Below are positions 32,211 through 32,238 of a DNA stretch of 32,238 nt, piece by piece. The notes under the pieces are model-generated. The model had not been told where the DNA came from and searched no databases. It was given only the letters and a program-made list of their open reading frames with translations. The first letter of the stretch is position 1; each line of letters starts with the position of its first letter. The DNA is from Bacteroidales bacterium (GTDB lineage: Bacteria > Bacteroidota > Bacteroidia > Bacteroidales > UBA10428), in the NCBI GenBank assembly GCA_016935435.1, contig JAFGQZ010000033.1, forward strand, positions 1 to 32,238, read 5' to 3'. The position numbers and the translations under genes were made by a program.

Positions 32211-32238
32211 AAATTTACTAAATTATCATAAATTACAA

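Larger units (their letters stand above)
26003..32238. mobile_element. putative integrative element at tRNA-Arg
   Basis: From just after the tRNA to the window edge the base composition turns strongly A+T-rich, and the proteins become Lys/Asn/Ile-rich. The cargo is typical of integrated elements: tyrosine recombinase, excisionase-type HTH, RepA-like ATPase and two RHH-like proteins. No copy of the tRNA 3' end (the attR expected for integration into the tRNA) occurs in the window. The right end therefore lies outside, unless the near-repeat TGCAACATGNNTGCAAC (26033-26049 and 32194-32210) marks the boundaries. No conjugation or relaxase gene is visible, so transfer, if any, would rely on a helper. 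Confidence 0.75.

Noticed and set aside
26003..32238. Direct repeat of the tRNA-Arg 3' end marking the right end of the element
   Set aside because: I searched for GTTCGAATC/CGGAATCA-like copies to the right and found none; the expected att copy must lie outside the window or the ends are different.
1..32238. CRISPR array, rRNA, IS element transposase
   Set aside because: No regularly spaced repeats with unique spacers, no rRNA sequence and no transposase were seen.

Overview
The window is chromosomal DNA from a member of the Bacteroidota. The evidence is a protein with a type IX secretion C-terminal sorting domain, many lipoproteins, FKBP prolyl-isomerase lipoproteins, a BamA-like surface antigen, promoter boxes of the Bacteroidota TAnnTTTG type, and a mevalonate-type isoprenoid enzyme pair. 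The order cannot be fixed from the sequence alone. About 26 kb is ordinary backbone of moderate G+C. The last ~6.2 kb, immediately after a tRNA-Arg gene, is strikingly A+T-rich, with Lys/Asn/Ile-rich proteins, and looks like an integrated mobile element whose far end may lie at or beyond the window edge.

Backbone, left to right: tilS (cut by the left edge) overlapping pabB; ahpC with its terminator; a BamA/TamA-like outer-membrane protein; a response regulator with an unusual output region (all on minus). Then on plus: a large ABCG-like ABC transporter with an extra N-terminal helical domain, a lipoprotein and a small secreted protein. A CoA-transferase lies on minus, followed by an intergenic stretch with several short tandem repeats. 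Next on plus: type 2 isopentenyl-diphosphate isomerase with a GHMP kinase, and a T9SS cargo protein coupled to a small secreted protein. ndk (minus) diverges from an nrnA-like DHH phosphoesterase followed by three successive FKBP-like lipoproteins, the first being GldI-like. Then come an rRNA methyltransferase of the RsmI family and an MFS transporter (minus), and a large membrane sensor (Cache-like, HAMP, GAF, PAS) with no kinase domain.

The putative element (from about 26003 to the right edge) carries a tyrosine recombinase operon (76-aa protein, integrase, HTH protein), a second operon (57-aa RHH-like protein, excisionase-type HTH, RepA-like ATPase) and an iteron-like repeat cluster next to the ATPase. 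It also has a 51-aa ribbon-helix-helix protein with a 20-bp perfect palindrome just upstream and a RimK-like ATP-grasp ligase just downstream. Between these sits a 223-bp segment bounded by a perfect 15-bp inverted repeat and containing one small ORF. A near-consensus promoter (TTTG-N19-TATATTTG) points into this segment. If the segment inverted, a 20-codon promoter-proximal reading frame would fuse in frame to the small ORF. This looks like a candidate phase-variable switch and is the most unusual structure in the window, together with the RHH/ATP-grasp cargo.
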